From positions 21,275,292-21,339,291 of the forward strand of contig NC_088312.1 of NCBI RefSeq assembly GCF_910592395.1: DNA of 64,000 nucleotides, read 5' to 3'. This document shows positions 32,925-42,872 of this stretch, in pieces. Made by a program: the position numbers and the translations under genes. The stretch is from Lineus longissimus (lineage: Eukaryota; Nemertea; Pilidiophora; Heteronemertea; Lineidae). Every line of letters starts with the position of its first letter. The first letter of the stretch is position 1. Below the pieces are notes generated by a model, which did not search any database, was not told the origin of the DNA, and saw nothing but the letters and a program-made list of their open reading frames with translations.

Positions 32925-34694
32925 CATTGGTATGCTGGGCTGCACCTTCCCTCCAGACTGGGACATCAGCAGACGACACCTGTTCTCCACATTCTCACGT
33001 TTTTTCCTCTCCCGTTCCGCCATGTCTTTATACGACTGCGCAAGTCGCTTCTCCATCTCCATTGATTCCCGCAGACCTTGAATCTGCGCTGCCATCTCAC
33101 GAGTTTCGCGCACCATCTGATCCTGAACCTTCTTTAACAAATTGTCCTTCACCACATGCTCATTTTTCAAATATCGCACATCGAATTCAAACTTTTTAAC
33201 CTGAGCATTTCGTGTCGTTAACTCTTGTTTAACTTTTGTCAATTCGTCGGTTTTCATTATCAACTCAGCTTCCACAGTTTTTAGTCTTTCAGTTTTTGTG
33301 CGCAATTCCTCCTGACACTTTGACAATACTCTATCTTTGGATCCAAGGTCATCCTTCAACGCTGACATTTCTTCCAGAACTGCCTTCTCGTCACAATTTT
33401 CAAACGACGTCAGCGTGTCCTCACGCTGATATAACTCAGCCTGATAGTCGTTTAGAAGATTAGTCAATTCAGTCCAAGTCCTTGTCATCATGGAACCTTT
33501 CAAGTCTAATTCAGTTCTCATAGTCTGCATTTTTAAACGCTTAGTCGGCCTAGGGTCGTCATCACGACCAAGGCCTGGAGGGGAGCTAGCTAAATCTCGT
33601 TTGGAAGGACTGGCACTTGACGACCATTCTACGGTACTCAGCGACCGAGTCAAGTCTAAGGATTTCCTAATTGAAAATGCATCAACACTCGGACTAGAAG
33701 CATTTGTTTCCTCCACAACAGTGTCCGCTTGAGGTTCACGCTTCGGAGAAATTTGCGCCATATTGGAATTATCAATGTCATAACCAGAAGTTCCTATCGC
33801 AGCTGTCTCATCACTTTCAGCAGTTTTATTCACAGCTTCGGACTCAAATTCTGCAATCTGTTTCAGAATATTTGCCGATCGTTGCCTGTCAATGTATAGC
33901 GGAGAAGTCTTGTCTACTTTTGATGAATCCTCCTCCTCCTCCTTTCCAGAAAGATTTTCGTCCCCTTCTAGTCTCGAGTCCTCATCGTCCATCCCTGGAT
34001 ATACCCCTTCCTCATATTCACCCTCTTCGTCTTCATCTTCCAGCTCAGGATGCTCACCCTCTTCGAAGTCTGACCCTTCCATCTCATGATCGTCGCGACC
34101 AGCAACTTTAAATTGTCGACCAACAAAGTCTGAATGTTCACCTTCCAAGTCAAGATTTTCACCGTCAGCATCTGGATTTTCACCATCAATGTCTGAGTGC
34201 TCACCCTGAATGCCAAGGTGCTCATGCTCAAGGTCTGGGTTTTCAACCGGAACATCTGAATCTTTGCCTTCAAATTCTGAATGCTCACCCTCCGAGCCTG
34301 CATTGTCTAACATCGGATTTTCATCAATCGATTCCAGGTGCTCAGCCTCAAACTCTGCGTTCTCATCATCATAGTCTGAAAGCTCTTGCTTGATTTCGGA
34401 CTGACTGAATCCACCTTCTGGATTTTCAGTTTCCCCACCAAAATTAGACTCGGCGACTTTGTCGAACTCCAGATGTCCTTCTCCAAAGGTTGGTAACTTT
34501 GGATTTTCCTCATGGTCTTCTCCATTTTCCTCTTCATCAAATTCACCCCCCTCCTCCTCATCCCCCTCCATGTCGGGATTTCCGTAATCGGAGAAGTCCT
34601 CTTCACACTCGCCTTGCCCTTCGAACACAGTACCAGACTTGTTTTCATCCATTTCGGATTCCATTTCCATTAGCTGTGAATTCGGTTCATCCAT
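32925..34694 (-). CDS. Common exon 1 of the zinc-finger isoform locus: acidic + coiled-coil protein
   Basis: The start ATG at 34694-34692 lies 25 nt inside an exon that begins after an acceptor (ctgttccag) near 34720, so a non-coding exon lies further upstream. The 590 codons end at IPM|gtgagt, phase 0. Residues 1-270 are extremely acidic, with loose 10-12-residue repeats (EGEHSDIDGENPD-like). IKQELSD near residue 100 fits an acidic-tailed SUMO site. PTKRLK near residue 390 is a likely nuclear signal. Residues 400-580 form a long coiled coil, opened by TWTELTNLLNDYQAEL, which is shared with the plus-strand paralogue. No BTB, SCAN, KRAB or ZAD domain is seen. Likely a nuclear dimerisation and regulatory module joined to the zinc fingers downstream. 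Confidence 0.85.
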
Positions 34695-34720
34695 ATTGAC
34701 TGGTGGTTTTGATTATCTCA

Positions 34721-36958
34721 CATCCTGGAACAGGGAAGCGAAAGAGGATAAAAAATTATATTTAATGAAAAGATCACATCATTTTCATTGTTTGTAACAG
34801 CACGGTTCTGGTCCCAAACACCAGGGCCCAGCCTGAAAGCATATTATAGCTTATGTAACATGCTTGCCAATTTTATTGATTGACAGTGGCGCCGCCAAAC
34901 GGATAAAGATTTTTAAAAGACTGCAGGAACAATGATGCAGGAGTGTTACCAAATCATCGATTTTCACCCTTTTTGCATGGAAATCTACGCAAAGGCGTAT
35001 ATTCTAGAGGTTCTCTGTTATTTAATTTTTATATTCTCGCCCTTACTTTAGCGGAATGAGTCATCAGTGTTGACTAAATGAGGTAGAAATACGGGGGCGG
35101 TCGAGATTCGTAGACTTTCACCGCTAACAAAATCGGTTCGTTTCCGCGATCCGTGGGGGAGTTGGGAAATGATGAAACACTGGGATCATACTAAATGTTC
35201 CAAAATAAGTGGTGCGATAATTAACTCGGGGAATAGACTGGTCAGTGAAAAGTAAATAGAGGCTTGGTATTGAACGGGCCATGCAGTTTTACTTGAAACA
35301 ATGTATCTCCATAGGCCTATCCAGCGAAATTATCCAGTAGAGGCCAAGCAGTGAGGCCAAGCAGATGATGACGTCATCACAGCAAATGATGCCATTGGAA
35401 TGAGGAACGCCAGTGGCGGCGCCACAATCGATCGTACCTTCTGACGCCATGACGTCATTTTCTGGTCTGTTGACGTCGCATGAGGTCGATCACGGGAACC
35501 CATTGCGTACATTTTTGCACAGGCACATGGCACATTGTCGTTGGTGCAGCAATGGCAGTCACGACAAAGTGTAGTGACATGAAATTATCTACACTTGGCA
35601 CTTACTTCACAACGTCAGTATGGTCAAGAGCATGGGTTGACTTCCAAAATGGCTACCTAATTACGTTACTGCATGTGATGCGTAGATTTGGTATATATGC
35701 GGATGCCAAAACAAACTAAACTGCCCTCTATGTACTATAAAAAAAAAAAAAGAGAAGAGAAGTAGAGAAGTATTATAAAGTATAGGTAGAGACCACAGGC
35801 CCTTGAGTACATGTCTTTATAATCGGGGTAGAAGGCGTAAAATAGGCGTAAAATAGGGGTATAAGCCCAGGAACTAGGCTAGCATAGAGAAAAATTGTAC
35901 TCAAGGGCCTGTGGTAGAGACTATATTATGTTGACAAGACCACTGGTAGCGTTCGGTTTTATATAATGGAGGTCAAATGGGGTTTCTGCCAACTTCATCC
36001 CAGACTTGCTAGCGTGCCTACATTTCTTCATTTTCTTTTAAACGTCCTCACATTCATGCTAAAAGTTAGTGTATTTGGATTGGAAGGGCACCCTTCTTTG
36101 TGCTCTGCACTCTGAAACAACTTTATTTGTAACACTCAGTAGTTTTGACATAAATTGACACTTCCCAATTCCCTTTCGTTGATCTTTAATGCGTAATGCA
36201 TTGTAATGAGCAAGCATTTGCCTATCACATTTATCTTGTAAGTGTTCAGTGACCGAAATCAGTTTCTGATCCATTCAGACTCTATATGTTGTCTAATAAC
36301 TCCGAATTTAACATTTTAAGACACTGAACTTGACTGGGGTGTGGTAAAAACTGCTGTGGACTCCCTGACCCTGCTCTAATGAGTACTCCTGGTAGTCATG
36401 GTAGTAGTACCCCCAGTAGTGGTATGCAATCAGCAATGCAATGTAGGCCTATGTTTCATCATGATCATGTACATTTCATTCTGATTATTCTGCATGCTTC
36501 ATTCCAAGCTTGTTAATGATAGTGTTCATTATTGTTGTTTGGTCGTTTGAATAAATACTGGATTGGAGGTAAACTTATTTTGAATCACCACACGACTTAC
36601 TAATCCATCACAGGTCGAGCGTGAGGTAGACTTTCATCAAATTATCTAAGAAATGCTCGTATAAACTTGTGCTTGTCCATGCTGACATTAAGTCATGCGT
36701 TTCACCTGTAACAGAGGGCCTGAGTGGTTTAGGGCATTGTCCAAAGTCTATTTATCTTGGCTTCGGCTTTTTAAACGTGCCCAATTGTTTTGTTTGGGCC
36801 CTGATTTGTCTTTGTTGAAATCGTCCCGGAGGTGGAAAGACATGAGTATGTGATGGCTTAATTTTGGCAGTGAATATATCTATAAATTATCTTCTGATTT
36901 TCCCTACATCTGTTCTACAGAACTCAATAGTCTGATAACTGTAATTCTGTCTTTTCAG
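34721..36958. promoter_or_regulatory. Divergent promoter region of the two coiled-coil genes
   Basis: It lies between the 5' exons of the minus and plus genes. CRE-like sites TGACGTCA occur at 35369-35376 and 35450-35457, and TGACGTCG at 35471-35478, all within 110 bp next to a GC-richer stretch. Transcription starts cannot be placed from sequence. An inverted-repeat MITE lies at 35792-35914. Confidence 0.45.
35792..35914. mobile_element. Inverted-repeat MITE in the intergenic region
   Basis: ACCACAGGCCCTTGAGTAC at the left is mirrored by GTACTCAAGGGCCTGTGG at the right. Confidence 0.65.
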
Positions 36959-37049
36959 ATGACATGAGTTGATCACAAATATCAAATGATTTGAGTGAAA
37001 ATCATCAGCATTTCTTCAGACCTTATTGAACAAGAACACCTTCAGCATA

Positions 37050-38128
37050 ATGTCGCTCGAAGAGCAACTCATTGACTTGAAAGTCAACTTGAATCTCAAG
37101 GGACAAATTCTCCTCAATACATGGACAGAATTGACTTCATTATTGGACACTTATCAGGCAAAACTAGCGGTGAAAGAGACACAGGCAAGAGTTCGATATG
37201 AAACCAATGCGACGCTGGGAGACGTGGAAAAATTACGATCAGAAATGACGGTTTTGAAAAATAGGTTAACAAGGACGCAACTTGAAGTCACCGCTAAAGA
37301 CAACACAATATTTCAGCTAAAATCGGACCTCGCACATGTTCAGTCAAAGTTGATTGTGACTCAGCAACAGTTGAAGACGCGTTCCTCACCTAGTGTCGCT
37401 AGTAGTAATCATGGAATGGCGAATTTGGCGTCAATCGTGCCAGAAGAAACGTCGACTGGTGTTCAAATGAAGATGGAAAATGATGATGAACAATCTGGGA
37501 AAAATGGCAGCAGTCCTCAGGTGCTCAATCTATAATCTGTATCATCTGTGGTATCTACAGCACTCAAAATGTTGCTTTGTGTTCTGCAATATGCATCCTT
37601 GTTTCTATCAAATGTGTCTTTCGTTGTCTTCCATTGAAATGAAAGGTCAAAGTTAAGGTTGTGGTTTGAGTTTGGGTTAGGCGCTCCGAATTAACCAGTT
37701 AAAACTAATGTCAAAAAGAGCCATTGGGTAGGGATACAGTTGACAGGACATCAGCACATCCTTAAATTGTCTAAATGTCCTTTTCTATATTTCAGTCCGA
37801 TTCATGGGAGGTCCGTGACGCAGAAACCTCATCCATTGTCATACACTCGGAGAGCAAACAACACATACGAAGCCAAAAACGACGACAACCCCGGCCAGAA
37901 AAAGACAGCGATTCCTCCTGCAAGGTCTTCAAAACTGAGTCAGGTGACACAAGTTTTGAATCCGATATGTCAATGTCGGAATCGAATAATAGCTATTACC
38001 AAAATGATAGACAGGATCCCGGTGAAAGGGAGGAGTCCGATCCAGTCCCTGTTGCCATGGTTTTAAAGACTAACACTGACACTGCCTACTGTTCACATCC
38101 GGTTGGGGATGGAGTCATCCCTGCTGAG
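37050..38128 (+). CDS. Plus-strand paralogue: common coiled-coil and linker exons
   Basis: Exon 1 coding is 37050-37520 (157 codons, phase 0; weak donor CAG|gtgctc). Exon 2 is 37796-38128 (111 codons, phase 0; donor GAG|gtgagt). The exon carrying the ATG starts near 36959 after ttttcag. Residues 1-120 are coiled coil, opened by LNTWTELTSLLDTYQAKL, which aligns with the minus-strand gene. The long acidic N-terminus of that gene is absent. MKMENDDE and FKTESGD look like SUMO acceptor sites, and QKRRQPRPEK is a likely nuclear signal. Exon 2 is Ser/Asp-rich like its counterpart. If the exon 1 donor is skipped, translation stops five codons later. Confidence 0.75.
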
Positions 38129-38554
38129 GTGAGTAATTAGAGCGTCCCACAAACGGCATGTTAAAAACGTACAGGTGATTGTGACATTGTCTCTTGGTGG
38201 AAGAGAAAATGTCGCAATCAACTGTATGTTCTAAGGTTACTGGCAGTTGCTTCAATACTCGCATAGTAAAGTGCTCTTATTAATTTTCGTTCATAATGTT
38301 TTGTTTGTGTGTAAGGTTTTCATTGCATCCAGTCAAGTGTACAGCTTTCAAATTCCATATGATGTGGCATGATGCTTCAAGCTCCCAGCAGAAGTGGTAA
38401 ATGTCTGCAAGTTCATGTTGCAGAGGGATATGCAATTGTCAAAATCTCTTATCAAACAAGAATGTTTATTTGTGGCATTGTGTTGCCTAAGAGTTAGTTA
38501 CACATTGCCACTGATGCTAACTTACAAAACATTAGGATCTTTATGAATACTCTT

Positions 38555-38763
38555 TAGGGCACCCTCGGGACTGACAAGTGCTGTCCTAGAGAGGTGTCCT
38601 GATTAGAGCAGTTTTTCTTCTGTGTCTGGGATGTTTGAGATACACACGAGACAGTCAGTGCTAGAGCCATCAAATTGAGTGGAAAGAAAAAATTTGGGTC
38701 CAAAACTAGTGTCCTTGGGTTGTTCATAGTAGAGAGGTGTGCGTGAAAGGGATGTTCCAATGT
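38555..38763. mobile_element. pogo/Tigger-like MITE, degraded, inverted relative to copy 1
   Basis: Reversed family phrases appear in order (caccctcggga, agaggtgtcctgatta, gggtccaaaactagtgtcctt), with decayed ends. Sits in an intron of the plus-strand coiled-coil gene. Confidence 0.5.
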
Positions 38764-39016
38764 ATCGGATTTTAAAAACTTCCGCGAGATAATCACACAG
38801 ACATTTGCCTCTGGTGTGCTCCCAGCTTTAGCTACATGTATCTTGTTGTGCTGACATTGTGTACGTGAAACGTTATTGGGGTTACCATTTTGTAGTACCT
38901 TGAAACACCTCCAGATAGGTTGGGACCATGATTTCGGCAGAATCATTTTTTCAGTTGGTTAAAGAATCAGTAGATAAACTTTTCCCAAAATTCAAAAACG
39001 CTCTTTTGTGTTTCAG

Positions 39017-39433
39017 GGTACAAATCTGGTGGTCCATTCGAGAGAACAGATTCCAGCTACCGAAAAAATCCTACGCCCCCGTCGACGTTGTCATTTGTGC
39101 TACAGTCATGGGAGAAGAAAAGACACTCGCTTTTACTGCCCAGCTTGTCCAAGACAACCCGCTTTCTGCAATGATCCATGCTTTGAGATCTACCACTCGA
39201 AACTCCACAAGGTCTCGATCCCTCAAGGCGAAAATCCCACAGCTGCAATCAAACGTGAATTTATGCGAGGAGAATTCCTCAATAATCCAACAGACGGTGC
39301 TTCGAACTTTGCCAACGAACGAGATTCATTTCAGACGCTGGCCCAGAGGGAGAATCCGTACTTAGCAATTACATGTAAGCAGGAACAGGACCAGGATGGT
39401 GCTTCAAACTTCTCTAATGAAGAAGACACTTGA
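39017..39433 (+). CDS. Alternative terminal exon with a piggyBac-type zinc ribbon
   Basis: Opens gtgtttcag|GGTACA, phase 0, 138 residues with its own stop. Residues 25-65 read CHLCYSHGRRKDTRFYCPAC followed by CNDPCFEIYHSKLH. This C-x2-C, T-x3-C-x2-C, C-x3-CF-x2-YH pattern is that of the C-terminal cysteine-rich domain of piggyBac transposases, which binds transposon ends. No catalytic DDD domain is present. Two copies of GASNF(A/S)NE follow near the C-terminus. Best read as a captured transposase DNA-binding domain used as an interchangeable last exon. AATAAA at 40002-40007 fits its 3' end. Confidence 0.7.
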   Translation, partial: GTNLVVHSREQIPATEKILRPRRRCHLCYSHGRRKDTRFYCPACPRQPAFCNDPCFEIYHSKLHKVSIPQGENPTAAIKREFMRGEFLNNPTDGASNFANERDSFQTLAQRENPYLAITCKQEQDQDGASNFSNEEDT

Positions 39434-40523
39434 TATTTGTGAAATTAGTAGGATGAAAGCATTTTAGAGCGCATTTAAAATCAAATAGCATTTATGTGTA
39501 CTGTTATGAAACATTAGTAAGTACTGTCACAAATTTATGCTGATTTGGAGGATGATGTATTGGCTGGCATTTAGGAACTTTTTTGACAAGATGGTGGACT
39601 GTGTTTACTTTACCTCTAACCAGGCAACAGGTAGGACAGAAAGTTTCCAATAGAGGTCTCTCCTATCTCACAGCGCAACTATTCACAGTCGTACGAGGAA
39701 AACGATTATTGCTGTATCGAACGGAACCCCCCTCACTGCATACTGGTCACCTGAAGACTACCAGTTTGATCCTCTAGCTCCTGCCTATAGTCTCCTTAGG
39801 ATTTCGATCTGCTCAGCCCCATGCTGGGTGTTGATACTGCCTCAGTGCCTGTATCCCAAGTTCCATATGACACTTGAAATGTTTTCAGGTGTTATATTGA
39901 TTTAATTTTTATGGGGATCAGTCTCCACCATGGCATTGTTGAAATGTCAACTTTGCTGCAACAATGAATATTGATGAAGAACTATTGGATCATCTCTTGA
40001 AAATAAATTCTATTGTACTAGTCAGAAAAGTTAATGCCAACTGAATAGTCTGCATGCAATGAGTGAAAGAACTGACTGGCATAATATTACCAATATATTG
40101 TTTTTAAAAATGGGGAAAAAGGAAAGTAATATTTTGGTGTATTGTATTTGTAGGGGTAATTTATTAGGAACTTTCACTGAGTTCATATGAAATCTCTATT
40201 ATTGTTGACAACATGTATATAGTAGTGTAGATGTGTACTGCCTTTAGGTGTGAAGAAGTATTAAGAATACCAGCTAAAAGTAAACATGTTGTTATTTGTT
40301 GTTCTTGAGACACATTTTATGTAGCACAGATTTGTTTGTCGTGTGTGTTCTGTTTTTGGAAATGAACACCTGAAGACTGCAGGCCTGGGGCCACTGCACT
40401 GACTGCTGGTCCTTGGCCTGCTGCTCGATGTGGCTGGTGGTCTAATACAATGACTCCCTTGTCCATATCCGCCGGCAAGTAAAATTCAGCGGTTAACAAG
40501 ATTCGTATTCTATCATATTTCAG

Positions 40524-41030
40524 TGCTGTTCTCATGCATCGAAGTCCAAAATTCTCCGACAAAGCAAACAGCACTCCGGAAAAGTCAACACTTCACAAGC
40601 CATGTGTTGTGAGGCTGAGAGAACAGCCATTCATTCTTCATATCTGGAAAAAAATACCGATAAATCATGTCAAGATACTTCAGTGGACTCAAATAGGCCA
40701 CTTGATTTGACTGATTTTCCTAAAACTTTAGAAGTAGGTGAGGACCAACCATCAACTTGCACATTTTGTGGGAAAGTTCTTTCCTGTCCGTACTATCTAA
40801 AACAGCATTTATTGATCCACACTGGAGAGAAACCATTTGTTTGTAAATACTGTGGAAGTTCATTCAGGATTGCGTGGAGGATGAAGACGCACATGGACAT
40901 GCGTATTCATACGGGAGAAAAAACATTCTCTTGCAAAACTTGTGGTAAATTGTTTGCGGATCGATCAAACTGGACCAAACATGAAAGAAGTCATGTTTAC
41001 AGAACATTTCAGACCAATGTCGTGTTGTAG
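40524..41030 (+). CDS. Alternative terminal exon with three C2H2 fingers
   Basis: Opens catatttcag|TGCTGT, phase 0, 168 residues. An 80-residue leader, then CTFC...HLLIH, linker HTGEKPF, CKYC with helix RIAWRMKTH followed by an extended spacing (MDMRIH), and CKTC...HERSH. An internal ATG at 40602 exists, but the frame is open back to the acceptor. Two tandem AATAAA at 42193 and 42203 lie far downstream. Confidence 0.75.
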   Translation, partial: CCSHASKSKILRQSKQHSGKVNTSQAMCCEAERTAIHSSYLEKNTDKSCQDTSVDSNRPLDLTDFPKTLEVGEDQPSTCTFCGKVLSCPYYLKQHLLIHTGEKPFVCKYCGSSFRIAWRMKTHMDMRIHTGEKTFSCKTCGKLFADRSNWTKHERSHVYRTFQTNVVL

Positions 41031-42829
41031 TCGGACTTGTAACTTTGTAAAAACCTCATTGGCTTATGAAGGAGCCAAGATGAAGACTTGTCCTCAAACA
41101 GGAGAAAATACTCTCTTTTTAGGTCTGTAAGCTATTTGAGGACGGATCAAATTGGACAAAACGGGAACATGGTATGCCAATTTTCTTATGTAACTTGTTG
41201 AAAACCCTCAATACCAGGCTCAATATATGGAATATGATCATGAAGACGAACCATTTAGAAGGTATATTTGAAAAAAGTATTTCGATGTTCATATCCACAC
41301 CAATTTAGTTGACAAGAAGTATGCATTACCTTGCCTGGTAACATTATGAAAGTCTCTCTGAAGACAGATGCGTATTCATGCCAGAGAAAAACCATTATCT
41401 TGAATGTGAAACAGATATTGTGCATGTTATTACCAATGTCAATGACTTTTTGGTAAGATTCTAGTACATGTAGGAGACACTTCACAACTATGAAACATTG
41501 TCCAAGTTCCTTGCTGAATGATAGGTGTAGCCTATCCCCAACCCTATCTAGCCTCCAGATGCAGCAATTTTGTCATCATATTCATATTCCTGTTCCTCTT
41601 CTTCAAGGGGAGGGTAGGGGCCAATACCACAGCATCCTGAGTGTAATCTCTATCAGGTCGATTTCCATCAAAGCTTAGCTCAGACAAGGCATTGGGAATG
41701 ATGAGCCTTACAGATGACTTTAGCTACTGCTATATAGGTCAGCAAGGGTATCTTAGACTCCCGGGAAGTCCTTTTTGTCATCCAATCATACTGTCTCATA
41801 GGGTGAGGGAAGAGGCCAGTCCACTGCCTCGGAAGTGTAGGGTATCTGCCTTTATGCTAAATCCACCCACATAGGTCTTGGATGGGTCTTGTTTCACTAA
41901 CGGGATACTTGGTTTCAGACCACATTTTGAGCTATGCGCCACTCGATGATTTTCCATCAGATGCTCACATCATTTATCTGATAGTGATAGTGCATATCTC
42001 TCCATATCCCTTCCGCCCAAACCATCCCTGAACCCATTCTAAAATAAATTGTCCCTTGTGGGAGATAATGTATTTTTGTCTTCGGGGCGTCCTTTGTCGT
42101 CCCGGCTACTGAGGACTTCGGCAACGACCACAACGAAATAGCAGACGACGGAAAAATGGAGCCGGACGGGCGGCAGCTTTGAAAAACGCTTAAATAAAAA
42201 CCAATAAAACAGCTCAATCAAGTTGATAAATTGTCACCTACTGTGTTGATTGCAGGGTTAAGATTGTCGTGAGTCAACATTATATTAGTATTTATGCATC
42301 ACTGCTGTGAAAATGCTTTAAAAATGTCGAGATTTTCGGCCTTCAGGCTAGCTGCAGGCCGTGCATTTTATACAATGGCCAATGCACTGTGAGTGACTGA
42401 CTGAGCAGCGTATATTATCATGATGATCAACAATCCAATGTCAAATGTGTTTTTTTGTATGACATGCATGAGTGAACGTGCAGCCATTATAGGCCTTGGT
42501 ACATCTAATGTCAATCATGACTTGCACTCAGGCGGTGTCATCATGCTATGGCCATGGCCCATGCAAATCATGAAATACGAATAGATAGCTAGCCTACCGT
42601 AACTTATTATTTGGAGTCGAATATTTTAAATCGCGGAAAAGGAAGGCATGGATCATGACGTTGTTGTCAGTGCATGACAAATTGAAACGTAAATGTTACA
42701 ACAAGATTTTAAGAAGGAGGGACTTTCTGACTAGAGTCTGACCCTATGATGATAAAGGCAAAGCCTGGTGATTTTTATAAATGGTTATCGCTGCCATTGC
42801 ATTGGATTCTTTTATTTATTAATTTGCAG
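41031..42829. other. Intergenic region before SYCP1, with decayed finger relics
   Basis: Two stretches, about 41085-41170 and 41360-41430, still resemble the third-finger coding of the exon just upstream (ggacggatcaaattggacaa; gatgcgtattcatgccagag) but are full of frameshifts. No intact gene is seen. A promoter and non-coding first exon of SYCP1 should lie here or just upstream of 42,830. Confidence 0.45.
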
Positions 42830-42872
42830 GTTATTATCTTTCCTAAGTGTCCAAGAAGATACCAACACCAGG

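Noticed and set aside
33892-34699. Several ORFs opposite or out of frame with common exon 1
   Set aside because: Shadows of the low-complexity acidic coding region.
39583-39777. 64-codon plus-strand ORF after the piggyBac-type exon
   Set aside because: It overlaps sequence resembling a decayed pogo-like MITE and has no features of its own.
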